From contig NZ_CP014546.1 of assembly GCF_001579805.1 (NCBI RefSeq), positions 4,588,001 through 4,652,000 of the forward strand: a stretch of DNA of 64,000 nucleotides, read 5' to 3'. Under the pieces are notes generated by a model, which saw nothing but the letters and a program-made list of their open reading frames with translations, was not told the DNA's origin and did not search any database. Positions 55,301 to 63,743 of this stretch are shown here, in pieces. The first letter of the stretch is position 1; every line of letters begins with the position of its first letter. The stretch is from Pseudomonas azotoformans (lineage in GTDB: Bacteria; Pseudomonadota; Gammaproteobacteria; Pseudomonadales; Pseudomonadaceae). A program made the position numbers and the translations under genes.

Positions 55301-57106
55301 CTCGCTTTCGCCTACGGCATTGGTCGCTGAAACCAACCGACCCGCCGCGTCATAGGCGTAGGCAACAACGTTTTGCTCTGTCACCCAAATAAACGGACCG
55401 TCGTCCACGGCCCGCTCAATCTGGTAATCCACCGCCACAATGCGGCCCGACGCATAGCGCAAAAACAACGAGCGCCCCACGCCGTTGTCCAGCCGCTCAA
55501 TCTGCCCCAGGTAGTTACGGAAAATGCGCAGTCGGTTGTCATACGCATCGCTGATCGCCGTCAGCACGCCGTCGCGGAAGTGGTAGAAACGTGCCCCTTG
55601 AGACAGGACCAGTTCATCGGGTAAAGCGCCCAGATAAATCGCAGCTTCGGCCAGGCTATTGGTAATCGCCGGCCGAGAAAGCGTGGGCAAGGGCAGGGTA
55701 GTCGTGCGGTTCTCATGATCCGTCCACACCACCGAATTCCCGGAAACACTCAGCCGATGCGCCAGCGAGTGACTCCAGCCAAACCCCAGCCCGCAATCCA
55801 CGTCCACCGCACTGGTGCGGTACAAGCGGGTCCACTCAAACGGCAAGATCCCGTCCAGCGTTCCGTCGGTGAGCTTCAGCAGTTCCTCACCCGTGACCAT
55901 CGACACTGGGCAGCCGTTAGTGGCTGTCTTGTCCGAAGACGCCGCCGCATCCCCAGCCGGGTTTCGAGCAGAAACAGGCACATCATCCACAGGCTCCGCC
56001 TGCTTCAGCACTGCGTTCTGCCGCGCCTTCCAGCGCATCTGCAGCCTGCCTTGCTTCAACCCGCCAACCACCCCGCGAACCGCGACCGCCTTGTAGCGAT
56101 CCACGGCCTGCATGAACTTCGTCAGAATCCCCAAAAGCCCCCTGACAAAACCCACCGCCGCCTCAAGAATCTGCCCGCCATACTTGACCAACCGCAGGCT
56201 CAAATACGCCACACCCGCCGCCGGCAAGGCGATGGTCAACACTACGCCAATCACCAGATCAATCAGCAACGACACCACAAACCCAGCCGCCATCTCAGCC
56301 ATTTCACCGAGCGGCATTGCGTCCAACCAGATCATCGCCGTGCGCAGCATCAGGAACAGTGCTGCCTCATCACTGGCCAGCAACATCGCCTGTTCCATGA
56401 CTTTGGGCGCATCGGTGGCGAGCTGTGCCAATTTGGCCGCTTCTGCGCCCAGCTGTTCGACATACTTCAATGGGTCATCAAGAATCGCCTGCACCAGCTT
56501 GATGCTGTCCCACACATCACGAATCGCGGCCCAACTGCCCGCCAGTACGCCGCTGCCAATCGCGCTGGCGGTGGACTGCTCCCAGTGCGGCTTAAAACCC
56601 GACCACTCAGACCGAAGCCACTGCTCCAAGTCCCCTGTCAGCCCAGCGTAGGACGCAAACAACGCGTCCACTTGCTCAGCAGAAACGCCCCCCTGCACCC
56701 GCACCTGATAACGCCCGCCCGCCGCGCAGTGGTGCGAGCCTTTGCCTTGGTCATCCAACATGACCACGGTGGAACTGCCGTCATCCAGCCCGATCACCTC
56801 CACCGGGATATTGCCGATCGGCACGTCATACACCGACTCGAACAGGCTCTCGATCTTGAGTTCGCCTCCCGCCGGACACTGAGCCACGGTCGAAAAGTCG
56901 GTATCGGAAAGGCTCACCGCCCGCTGCGAATCACCCACCCGCAACACCCGATCCATCCCCAGCAGCGACGGCATATCCAGCCCATGGCTCACCGAATCCA
57001 GCGCACGCGAATACCACGCGTCCATCTGCTGGCGATAAAGCACCAGGCTCTGATGGAAACCATTCAGCTCAAATTCAATCAGGGCAATGTGGGAAGGGTG
57101 GGTCAT
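52355..57106 (-). CDS. Rhs polymorphic toxin with RNase A-like C-terminal tip (proposed)
   Basis: 1583 residues from the ATG at 57106 (GGGGA 12 bases upstream). The N-terminal region (about 1-360) is helical with a long hydrophobic segment (LLIDLVIGVVLTIALPAAGV); no PAAR or other known delivery domain is seen. About 400-1340 are YD/RHS repeats that form the shell, closed by the Rhs core end (ARYYxP-like HRYYNPDIGRYLTPDP and NPTGWVDPLGL). The last 185 residues after DPLGL (from about 1399) are the variable toxin, with AT-rich codons unlike the core. The tip has FLEKH (His1467), Arg1479 and TxY (Thr1576, Tyr1578) in the order seen in RNase A-like CdiA toxins. No VgrG or T6SS gene is nearby. Confidence 0.9.
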   Translation of the reverse strand: MTHPSHIALIEFELNGFHQSLVLYRQQMDAWYSRALDSVSHGLDMPSLLGMDRVLRVGDSQRAVSLSDTDFSTVAQCPAGGELKIESLFESVYDVPIGNIPVEVIGLDDGSSTVVMLDDQGKGSHHCAAGGRYQVRVQGGVSAEQVDALFASYAGLTGDLEQWLRSEWSGFKPHWEQSTASAIGSGVLAGSWAAIRDVWDSIKLVQAILDDPLKYVEQLGAEAAKLAQLATDAPKVMEQAMLLASDEAALFLMLRTAMIWLDAMPLGEMAEMAAGFVVSLLIDLVIGVVLTIALPAAGVAYLSLRLVKYGGQILEAAVGFVRGLLGILTKFMQAVDRYKAVAVRGVVGGLKQGRLQMRWKARQNAVLKQAEPVDDVPVSARNPAGDAAASSDKTATNGCPVSMVTGEELLKLTDGTLDGILPFEWTRLYRTSAVDVDCGLGFGWSHSLAHRLSVSGNSVVWTDHENRTTTLPLPTLSRPAITNSLAEAAIYLGALPDELVLSQGARFYHFRDGVLTAISDAYDNRLRIFRNYLGQIERLDNGVGRSLFLRYASGRIVAVDYQIERAVDDGPFIWVTEQNVVAYAYDAAGRLVSATNAVGESEVYRYDAQHVILERGLAGGASFFWAWERSGKAVRCVRHWASFSQMDTRYAWDDNGQVTVVNADGSQEVYVHDQRARLVQRVDPDGAQHFKSYDDKGRLTVEQDPLGAITAYQYDEAGRLVALFPGDDEPTTYEHDNGFVRVVRRGEAVWKYERNDQGDVTRRTDPDGNSTDYSYNKYGQLTQVWLPDHSCHRLVWNERGQLLEEQLPTGGIKRYRYDDLGRQITREDEHGAFTQFEWNHVGRLVQIVLPSGDTRKYTYNAYGKITSERDELGHATRYEYADGLHLISRRINADGTQVKYRYDNTRLLLTEIENEVGETYRLQYHANGLIQQEAGFDGQRTAYAYDLNGNLQEKTEHGDDGSQLVTRYERDYAGRLVRKTLPDGNKVDYAYDRQGNLLSVEDGHWALAYEYDSQNRLTAEHQGWGTLRYGYDTCGQLQNLRLPDNNRVVFNHTKGGHLATVELNGTLLTSHLFKAGQERQRQQGQLISYYHYDDQQRLHAHAVTQQQTTFYQRHYDYDKAGNLTRLLDTHKGEHHYHYDPLNRLTHADHSQGEQERFAHDPAGNLLMQNRPGPDIVAGNRLMIQGDHHYDYDVFGNLIRERRGKGHALVTEYRYDCQHRLIGIKKPNGQTASYRYDPFGRRISKTVDGVTTEFFWQGDKLIAEHHEDRHRSYLYEPDSFRPLALLDGFGPKETKPYHYQLDHLGTPQELTAPDGEIVWSAHYRAYGEISRLDIGQVDNPLRFQGQYFDQESGLHYNRHRYYNPDIGRYLTPDPVKLVGGINAYQYVPNPTGWVDPLGLSSCPGGNGCEQGTISQRSSSSINDGEPALPQLTRAKRQARIDELAESNIHRRLSELETSIPGAHFLEKHGAQTSLESQLERVATAKNPTTGEIETFDRGRRAGTPRLPSAATHFLSHRDQFNAIERAILIFKLDGRAQTPRPMDMGKIIGEGYKRDGLEYGKQTKAVVHLDRDGKPITAYTDFDR

Positions 57107-57234
57107 CGGCGCCGATTCCCCACAGATGACGCACAAAAAGGCAAAGCACTAAAAAGAAAATCCATCCGCAATCCCTCGCACTGTGTATTCAGGCGAGGGA
57201 CTTTGCGGACCTTTTCAGGGGAGGGGAGTAGAGC

Positions 57235-60200
57235 TTATCCGGCAGTTATGTGGGAAGTTTCGACAGTTTTCGTCTTCTCTCGCCCCAGCACCAAACTGCA
57301 CAGCGCCGGCAAAAACAACAGCGTCAACAGCGTGCCCACCAGCACCCCGCCGATCAGCACGTAAGCCAGGGACGACCAGAACACCGACAGTGTCAGCGGA
57401 ATAAACGCCAGCGCCGCTGCCAGTGCAGTGAGGATCACCGGTCGTGCGCGGCGCACCGTGGCTTCGACGATGGCTTCGCGAATCGCCATGCCGTGCTCCT
57501 GGTTCTGGCGGATCTGGTCGGTAAAGATCAGCGTGTTACGCATGAGGATCCCGCCAATCCCGATCAAGCCCAGGATCGCGTTGAAGCCGAACGGCTGGTT
57601 GAACAGCAGCAAGGTCGGCACCGCGCCGATCAACCCCAGCGGCGCCGTGGCGAAGACCATGAACATCACGCCGAACGACCGCACCTGGAACATGATCACC
57701 GTGAGGGTCAGCAGGATCATGATCGGGAACAGCGCGGCCAGGGCGACGTTGGCCTTGGCGCTTTCTTCCACCGGGCCGCCGATGTCGATCTGGTAACCGG
57801 CGGGCAGCTTGGCGATCAGCGGTTGCAGGTCTTTGTACACGGCCATCTCCACGTCGGGCGGTTGCACGCCGTCGATGATATCGGCGCGCACTTCCACGGT
57901 GGTCGCGCGGTTGCGGCGCTTGAGGATCGGCTCTTCCATCACTGCCTGGAAATGCCCGACCTGGGCCAATGGCACCGAGGTGCCGGCGCTGTTGGTCAGG
58001 GTCATGTTGTTGAGGTTGCCGAGGTCTTCGCGTTGGCTGCCCTGGGCGCGGGCGACCACGGAGACGGTGCGGTTGCCCTCACGCACTTCGGTGATCGGGT
58101 TGCCGCTGAGCAAGGCATTGAGCTGGGACTTGACTTCATTGGGCGTGAAACCCAGCAAACGCAGGCGGTCTTGATCCAGCACCAGGCGATAACCGCTGGT
58201 ACGCTCGCCCCAATCGAGGAAGGCGTCCTTGGTCAGGTTGTTGGCGGCGACCACTTTGCGCACGTCTTCGGAGACGCCGCGCAGCACATCCACATTGGGG
58301 CCGGACACACGGAACACCACCGGGAACGGCACTGGCGGGCCGAACAGCAACTGCGTCACGCGCACCCGCGCCGCAGGAAACTCACCGGCCGCAATGCGTT
58401 CACGCATGCGCAGTTTCAAAGCGTCGCGCGCGTGGGAGTCCGGGGTCTGCACGATCAGCTTGGCAAACGCCGGGTCCGGCAGTTCGGGGTTCAGCGACAG
58501 GAAGAAGCGTGGCGCGCCGCCGCCCACGTAGGTGTCGACCAGTGTGGTTTGCGGCTCTTGCAGCAGGGCTTTTTCCAGCTGCGCGGCCACCGCTTCGGTG
58601 CTTTTGAAGGCACTGCCGGGCGGCATGTACACCTCGAGAATCAGCTCGGAACGGTCGGAGTTGGGGAAGAACTGCTTCTTCACCACGCCCATGCCCAGCA
58701 CGCACAGCACAAACGCCGCCACCACCAGGCCGGTGACCAGCCAGCGCCCACGTACACACGCTTCGACCAATGCCCGCAGCTTCTGATAGTAACGCCCGGC
58801 ATAGATTGCATCATGGCCGCCCGGCACAGGCTTGATCTGCGGCAGCAGTTTCACGCCCAGGTAAGGCGTGAACACCACGGCCACCAGCCAGGACGAGATC
58901 AGCGCAAACCCGACGATCCAGAAGATATTGCCGGCATATTCCCCGGCACCGGAACGGGCAAAGCCCACCGGCAGAAAGCCGATGATGGTGACCAGCGTGC
59001 CGGTCAGCATCGGCGCTGCCGTGGAACTCCAGGCAAAGGTGGCGGCGTGAATCCGGTCGAAACCTTCCTCAAGCTTCACCACCATCATTTCAATGGCGAT
59101 GATCGCGTCATCCACCAGCAAACCCAGGGAAATGATCAGCGCGCCGAGGGTGATGCGGTCGAATTCACGCCCGGTCAGCAGCATGATCACAAACACCACC
59201 GACAAGGTCAGCGGCACCGCTGCCGCCACCACCAGGCCCACACGGAAACCCAGGGCCAACAGGCTGATCACCATCACCACCGCGAGGGCGACGAAGAATT
59301 TCAGCATGAACTCGTTCACCGCCAGGCTGATGTTTTTCGCCTGGTCGGAAACCTTGGCGAAGTTCACGCCCAGCGGCAGGTCGGCCTGGATCCTGGCTTC
59401 CTGGGCCTTGAGGCTCTTGTCCAGTTCGAGGCCGTTCCAGTGTTTCTCCATGATCACACCCAGCATCAACGCCGGGTCGCCCTGATGGCGGATGCGGTAG
59501 CTGGGCGGGTCTTCATAACCACGGCTGACGGTGGCCACATCGGCGATTCGCAACACGCGGCCATTGACTTCCAGCGGCACGTTTTCGATCAGCGACAGGC
59601 TGTCGAACGCACCGTCGATCCGGATATAGGCGCGGGCCCCGGCGGTCTCGACGAAGCCCGACGGCGCCACGGCGTTTTGTGCGGCCAATGCAGAAAATAT
59701 CTGATCCGGCTTGATGCCCAGGGTTGCCAGGCGCTCGTAGGAAAACTCCACGAACACTCGCTGCGCCTGCTCGCCAAGGATATTGACCTTCTTCACCCCC
59801 GGCAGGTTGAGCAAACCCTGGCGCAGGTCTTCGGCCATCTGCACCTGTTGCCGATGGGGCAGGTGTTCAGCTTCCAGGGCGTACAGCGCGAAGTACACAT
59901 CGGAATATTCATCGTTGAAGAATGGTCCGATCACGCCCTTGGGCAGCTTCGCAGCTTCATCACTGAGTTTTTTGCGGGTTTGGTAGAACAAGTCCTGGAT
60001 TTCGCTGGGGCGCGTGGACTCCTTGTAGGTCATGCGCATCGACACGAAACCGGGTTGGGCGATGGTCTCGACACGGTCGTAGTAATCCAGTTCCTGCAGG
60101 CGTTTTTCCAGGCGATCGGCCACCTGTTCCTGCATTTCCTGGGCGGTGGCGCCGGGCCAGGCGGCGGTGATGGTCATCACCTTGACGGTGAAGGAGGGGT

Positions 60201-60318
60201 CTTCGGCGCGACCCAGCTTGCCGAACGAGAAGATCCCGGCCGCCAGGATCGCGATGATCAGGAACAGCGTGACCGCGCGATGCTTGACCGCCAGTTCCGA
60301 GAGGTTGATACCGCGCAT
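57235..60318 (-). CDS. RND efflux transporter, inner-membrane pump
   Basis: A 1027-residue resistance-nodulation-division pump with 12 predicted helices in the usual 1+5, 1+5 arrangement and two large periplasmic loops. The start region (KHRAVTLFLIIAILAAGIFS, GKLGRAEDPSF) is characteristic of the TriC/VexD-like branch, and helix 4 carries LGLLVDDAIIAIE with the proton-relay aspartates. It exports substrates by proton motive force with the fusion protein encoded immediately upstream (60321; stop and start 2 bases apart). No outer-membrane channel gene is present, so it would borrow one such as TolC/OprM. Confidence 0.93.
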   Translation of the reverse strand: MRGINLSELAVKHRAVTLFLIIAILAAGIFSFGKLGRAEDPSFTVKVMTITAAWPGATAQEMQEQVADRLEKRLQELDYYDRVETIAQPGFVSMRMTYKESTRPSEIQDLFYQTRKKLSDEAAKLPKGVIGPFFNDEYSDVYFALYALEAEHLPHRQQVQMAEDLRQGLLNLPGVKKVNILGEQAQRVFVEFSYERLATLGIKPDQIFSALAAQNAVAPSGFVETAGARAYIRIDGAFDSLSLIENVPLEVNGRVLRIADVATVSRGYEDPPSYRIRHQGDPALMLGVIMEKHWNGLELDKSLKAQEARIQADLPLGVNFAKVSDQAKNISLAVNEFMLKFFVALAVVMVISLLALGFRVGLVVAAAVPLTLSVVFVIMLLTGREFDRITLGALIISLGLLVDDAIIAIEMMVVKLEEGFDRIHAATFAWSSTAAPMLTGTLVTIIGFLPVGFARSGAGEYAGNIFWIVGFALISSWLVAVVFTPYLGVKLLPQIKPVPGGHDAIYAGRYYQKLRALVEACVRGRWLVTGLVVAAFVLCVLGMGVVKKQFFPNSDRSELILEVYMPPGSAFKSTEAVAAQLEKALLQEPQTTLVDTYVGGGAPRFFLSLNPELPDPAFAKLIVQTPDSHARDALKLRMRERIAAGEFPAARVRVTQLLFGPPVPFPVVFRVSGPNVDVLRGVSEDVRKVVAANNLTKDAFLDWGERTSGYRLVLDQDRLRLLGFTPNEVKSQLNALLSGNPITEVREGNRTVSVVARAQGSQREDLGNLNNMTLTNSAGTSVPLAQVGHFQAVMEEPILKRRNRATTVEVRADIIDGVQPPDVEMAVYKDLQPLIAKLPAGYQIDIGGPVEESAKANVALAALFPIMILLTLTVIMFQVRSFGVMFMVFATAPLGLIGAVPTLLLFNQPFGFNAILGLIGIGGILMRNTLIFTDQIRQNQEHGMAIREAIVEATVRRARPVILTALAAALAFIPLTLSVFWSSLAYVLIGGVLVGTLLTLLFLPALCSLVLGREKTKTVETSHITAG

Positions 60319-60320
60319 GC

Positions 60321-61428
60321 TCAGTTGTCCTGTTTGCGGTTGAGGGCCAGTATTTGCGAGGGCAGCAGGCGCACGGCGTCACCGCTGTGCAACAGGTGTG
60401 CGCCGAGGGCAACGATGATCTGGCCGGGGGCAACGCCACTGTTGAGCAGCGCGTCTTCCTGGCCGAGGCTGGCGACGTTCACGGGAGCGAAACTGACTTT
60501 ATCGTCCGCGCCGATCAGCCACACGCCGGTGCCTTGTCCCGAGTCCTGCAGTGCGCCAATGGGCACGCGGGTTTGCTGGGCCTGGCCGTTGCCTTGCAGG
60601 CGTACGGTGATGGTGGAACCGAGGGCGAAGCGGTCGACGGCCCCGTGCAGCACGTAGCGGGCGCGGTAGGTGCGGGTGGTCGGGTCGGCGCTGGCAGAAA
60701 GTTCGCGCAACGTGGCGGTCACCGCCTGGTCCGGGGCGCCGAAGGGGAAGGCCAGGGCTTTTTGTGAGGCTTGGTCGCGCTGGTTTTCTGGCAGGTTGAC
60801 GATAGCTTCGCGGGCGCCGTCATGGGCCAGGCGCGCAACAATCTGCCCTTCGGCGACCACCTGGCCGCGATCCACACGCACGTCGGTGATGATGCCGTCG
60901 CCATCGGCCCTTGAGTACGGAGTAGGTGCGACGGTTTTCGATCTGGCTGGCGTCGGATTGCGCCGAGGCCAGTTCGGCTTCGGCCACCCGCAGGTTGGTC
61001 GCGGACTGGTCGAAGATCTGCCGCGACACGGCGCCGGTGTTGGCCAGGCGCTGGTAGCGGTTTTCGTCGTCACGGCGCTGGCGCAGTTGCGCCTGGGCGG
61101 CGTTGACGCGATTTTTCGCCGAGCGCAGGGCCAGTTCGAAGTCGCCGATGTCCAGCACCAGCAGCGTGTCGCCACGGGAAACATGCTGGCCGGGGTCGAC
61201 CTTGCGTTCGATGACCTTGCCGCTGACCCGGAAACCCAGGTCGCTTTCGGTACGTGCTGCAACCACGCCGGTGTAGGCGCTCTGCTGAGTGCCGGCGGCT
61301 TCGACTTTGGCGGCGAGGACCGGGCGTGGCTGAGTCACTTCGGCGGCGGTGTCGGCCTTGCTGTTGCAACCGTTGAGGACGATCAACAGGGCCAGGGGCG
61401 TGAGAAGACGCAAGGGAAGAGGGTGCAT
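60321..61428 (-). pseudogene. RND periplasmic adaptor lipoprotein with a +1 frameshift
   Basis: The frame breaks after RRTYSVLK; removing one C from GGCCC at 60906-60910 restores VLK-ADGDGIITDVRVDRGQVV, exactly the lipoyl/barrel-sandwich half motif of membrane fusion proteins, and a 368-residue protein. The N-terminus is a lipoprotein signal (LLIVLNGC lipobox), followed by the first lipoyl half (GKVIERKVDPGQHVSRGD) and a coiled-coil hairpin. It links the RND pump to an outer-membrane channel. Start at 61428. Both halves are intact, so a sequencing indel is the likeliest cause. Divergent from a Bcr/CflA pump. Confidence 0.88.
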
Positions 61429-61457
61429 GGCGGGCTCCGGGGGGGTAACCATTGGGC

Positions 61458-61481
61458 AAAAAATTATGGACATAATTTTTT
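61458..61481. promoter_or_regulatory. Perfect 24-bp palindromic operator between divergent efflux genes
   Basis: AAAAAATTATG and CATAATTTTTT are perfect 11-base arms with a GA spacer, in a 95-bp, AT-rich gap between the RND adaptor (start 61428) and the MFS pump (start 61524). A related partial site, TTATGGTCGAAATAT, follows at 61489-61503. The arrangement suggests one repressor controlling both efflux systems, but no regulator gene is adjacent in this window. Confidence 0.65.
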
Positions 61482-61523
61482 ACGCATATTATGGTCGAAA
61501 TATAAATTAATCCAGCCCCCCGG

Positions 61524-62738
61524 ATGTCCCCCATGAGAAACGCCCCGGTCCCCTCGCGAAGCCTGTTGTTTTTACTGGTGGCCCTGACGGCACTGGGTGA
61601 GGTTTCAACCCAATTGATCATTCCCGGCCTCGGCGCCATCGAGCAGGCACTCGCAGCGCCAGCCGGTTCGGCACTCATGGCGCTGTCGGCGTTTGTGGCT
61701 GCTTTCGGTCTTGGACAATTGCTGTTCGGCCCGCTATCGGACCGCATTGGCCGGCGCCCGGTGCTGATCGGCGGCCTGGTGCTGTACGTGCTGGCGACCT
61801 TGTCGATGCTGCTGGTCCACGACATCCACCAGTTCATCGCCGCCCGCGTGCTGCAAGGCCTGGGCGCCTGCGCCGCGTTGGTACTCGCACGCACGGTGGT
61901 GCGGGATGTGTGGAAGGCCGAGGCGGGGCCTGCACTTGCGTTGACCATGATCGGCATGCTCTACGCCATTGTGGTGGCACCGATGGTCGGTGGCCTGTTG
62001 ATCAAACTGTTCGGCTGGCACGCGCCGATCGTCCTGGCGCTGGTGATTGGCAGCGTGGTGTTACTGCTGGCCTTGCTGTTCTTTCGCGAGAGCAACCATT
62101 TCCTGGATCCCAAGGCCGGTCACTGGCGCACCCTCGGCGGGCAGTACCTGGATCTGCTCAAGGGCCGCCAATACCGTGCGTTCGCCGTGGCCTTGGCGTG
62201 CACCTACGGCGCGATGTTTGCGGTGATCGCCGGTTCTTCGGCGGTGTTCATCAATCTACTGGGCTTCAGCACGCTTGAGTACGGCATCAATTTCGGCCTG
62301 ATCGTGTCGATGCTGATCGTCGGTTCCACCTACACCCGACGCAACATCATGCGTCTGGGCCCGCAGCGGATTGTGGCGATGGGCGTGACGATGGTCGCCG
62401 TCGGCGGTGTGTCCGCGCTGGTCATTTATGCACTGTTTGGCCTGTCGGTACTCGGCCTGGATATTCCGATCGCACTGGTCACGCTTGGCGGCGGCCTGGT
62501 GTTGCCGGGCTCGGTCACCGGGGGCGTCATGCCCAACGCGCACCGCGCTGGCCTGGCGGCAGGCCTGATGGGGTTTGCGCAGATGTTCGGCGCCACCTGC
62601 AGCGGTGTGTTACTGAGCCAACTGCGCGATGGCAGTGCCGCGCCGATGATCATTATCCAGGCCTGTTTTGCGCTGACGGCCTTTGTCGCGTTTCATCTGC
62701 TGCGTCAGCGCCAAGTCAAGGGATTGTCCTATACGTAG
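61524..62738 (+). CDS. Bcr/CflA-type MFS multidrug transporter
   Basis: A 404-residue drug:proton antiporter with about 12 helices. LLFGPLSDRIGRRPVLIGG is motif A and ARVLQGLGACAALVLARTVV is motif B of the Bcr/CflA (DHA1) family; the helix-5 stretch IVVAPMVGGLLIKLFGWH is its motif C. The start may be 61524 or the ATG at 61533; neither has a clear ribosome site. Divergent from the RND operon across the palindromic operator. Confidence 0.92.
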   Translation: MSPMRNAPVPSRSLLFLLVALTALGEVSTQLIIPGLGAIEQALAAPAGSALMALSAFVAAFGLGQLLFGPLSDRIGRRPVLIGGLVLYVLATLSMLLVHDIHQFIAARVLQGLGACAALVLARTVVRDVWKAEAGPALALTMIGMLYAIVVAPMVGGLLIKLFGWHAPIVLALVIGSVVLLLALLFFRESNHFLDPKAGHWRTLGGQYLDLLKGRQYRAFAVALACTYGAMFAVIAGSSAVFINLLGFSTLEYGINFGLIVSMLIVGSTYTRRNIMRLGPQRIVAMGVTMVAVGGVSALVIYALFGLSVLGLDIPIALVTLGGGLVLPGSVTGGVMPNAHRAGLAAGLMGFAQMFGATCSGVLLSQLRDGSAAPMIIIQACFALTAFVAFHLLRQRQVKGLSYT

Positions 62739-62814
62739 GACGATCCAAGCTGCTTTTGCCGGCTAGTGCTCAACCGCCAGCCGACTTATGGTGTAGGCAC
62801 TTTGGAGGTACACC

Positions 62815-63675
62815 ATGAAAAAGCTTATCGGCATCTACACCAGCCCTCGCGGCCATTGGGTCGGCGACGGTTTCCCGGTGCGCACGCTGTTTTCCTACGA
62901 CACCCTGGGCAAACACATCAGCCCATTCCTGCTGCTGGACCACGCCGGTCCAGCAGATTTCACCCCGACCGAACAACGTCGCGGCGTCGGCCAACACCCT
63001 CATCGCGGCTTTGAGACGGTGACCATCGTCTACGATGGCGAAGTTGAACACCGCGATTCCACCGGCGCCGGTGGCACCATCGGCCCCGGCGACGTGCAAT
63101 GGATGACGGCCGCCAAAGGCATTCTCCACGAAGAGTTCCACTCCGAAGCCTTCGCCCGCAGCGGCGGCGCGCTGGAGATGGTGCAACTGTGGGTCAACCT
63201 GCCGGCCAAGGACAAAATGGCCGACGCCGGTTACCAGACCATTGTCGACGGTGACATTCCAGTACTTCCACTGGCCGACGACGCTGGACAATTGCGCCTG
63301 ATTGCCGGTGAATTCGCAAGCGTCCAGGGCCCGGCGCGTACGTTTACGCCCATCGACGTGTGGGACTTGCGCCTCAACGCCGGCAAACCCGTCACGTTGG
63401 ATCTGCACGAAGGACGTAACACCGCCCTGGTGATCCTGAATGGTACGGTGTTGGTCAATGGCGAGGAGGTTGCGCGCCAAGGGCAATTGGCGCTGTTTGA
63501 GCGTGATGGTCGCCAGCTGATATTGGAGGCCAACGACGACGCCAAGGTGTTGCTGCTCAGTGGCGAACCCATCGACGAACCCATCGTCGGGCATGGGCCG
63601 TTCGTGATGAATACCGAGCAGGAGATTCATCAGGCGTTTGCGGACTTTCAATCCGGTCGTTTCGGGCAGATGTAA
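62815..63675 (+). CDS. Pirin-family bicupin protein
   Basis: A 286-residue cytoplasmic bicupin. The N-terminal cupin has the pirin metal site: HPHRGFETVT supplies two His, GILHEEFH supplies His and Glu. The C-terminal cupin (GRNTALVILNGTVLVNGEEV) lacks those ligands, as usual. Bacterial pirins include quercetin 2,3-dioxygenases and regulators of metabolic enzymes; which applies here cannot be told. Monocistronic; ribosome site GGAGG upstream. Confidence 0.92.
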   Translation: MKKLIGIYTSPRGHWVGDGFPVRTLFSYDTLGKHISPFLLLDHAGPADFTPTEQRRGVGQHPHRGFETVTIVYDGEVEHRDSTGAGGTIGPGDVQWMTAAKGILHEEFHSEAFARSGGALEMVQLWVNLPAKDKMADAGYQTIVDGDIPVLPLADDAGQLRLIAGEFASVQGPARTFTPIDVWDLRLNAGKPVTLDLHEGRNTALVILNGTVLVNGEEVARQGQLALFERDGRQLILEANDDAKVLLLSGEPIDEPIVGHGPFVMNTEQEIHQAFADFQSGRFGQM

Positions 63676-63743
63676 GCACGCCCGCTATACCCTGCAGCGG
63701 CATTTCATGCGATCTTCACGGCATTCGCCCTGGAGTCGCCTGG

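Noticed and set aside
55715..57364. 549-codon open frame antisense to the rhs N-terminal region
   Set aside because: Arg/His/Pro-rich shadow crossing the rhs start and the RND stop.
57250..60657. 1135-codon open frame antisense to the RND pump
   Set aside because: Shadow of the RND and adaptor genes; low-complexity His/Gln/Arg composition, no recognisable domain.
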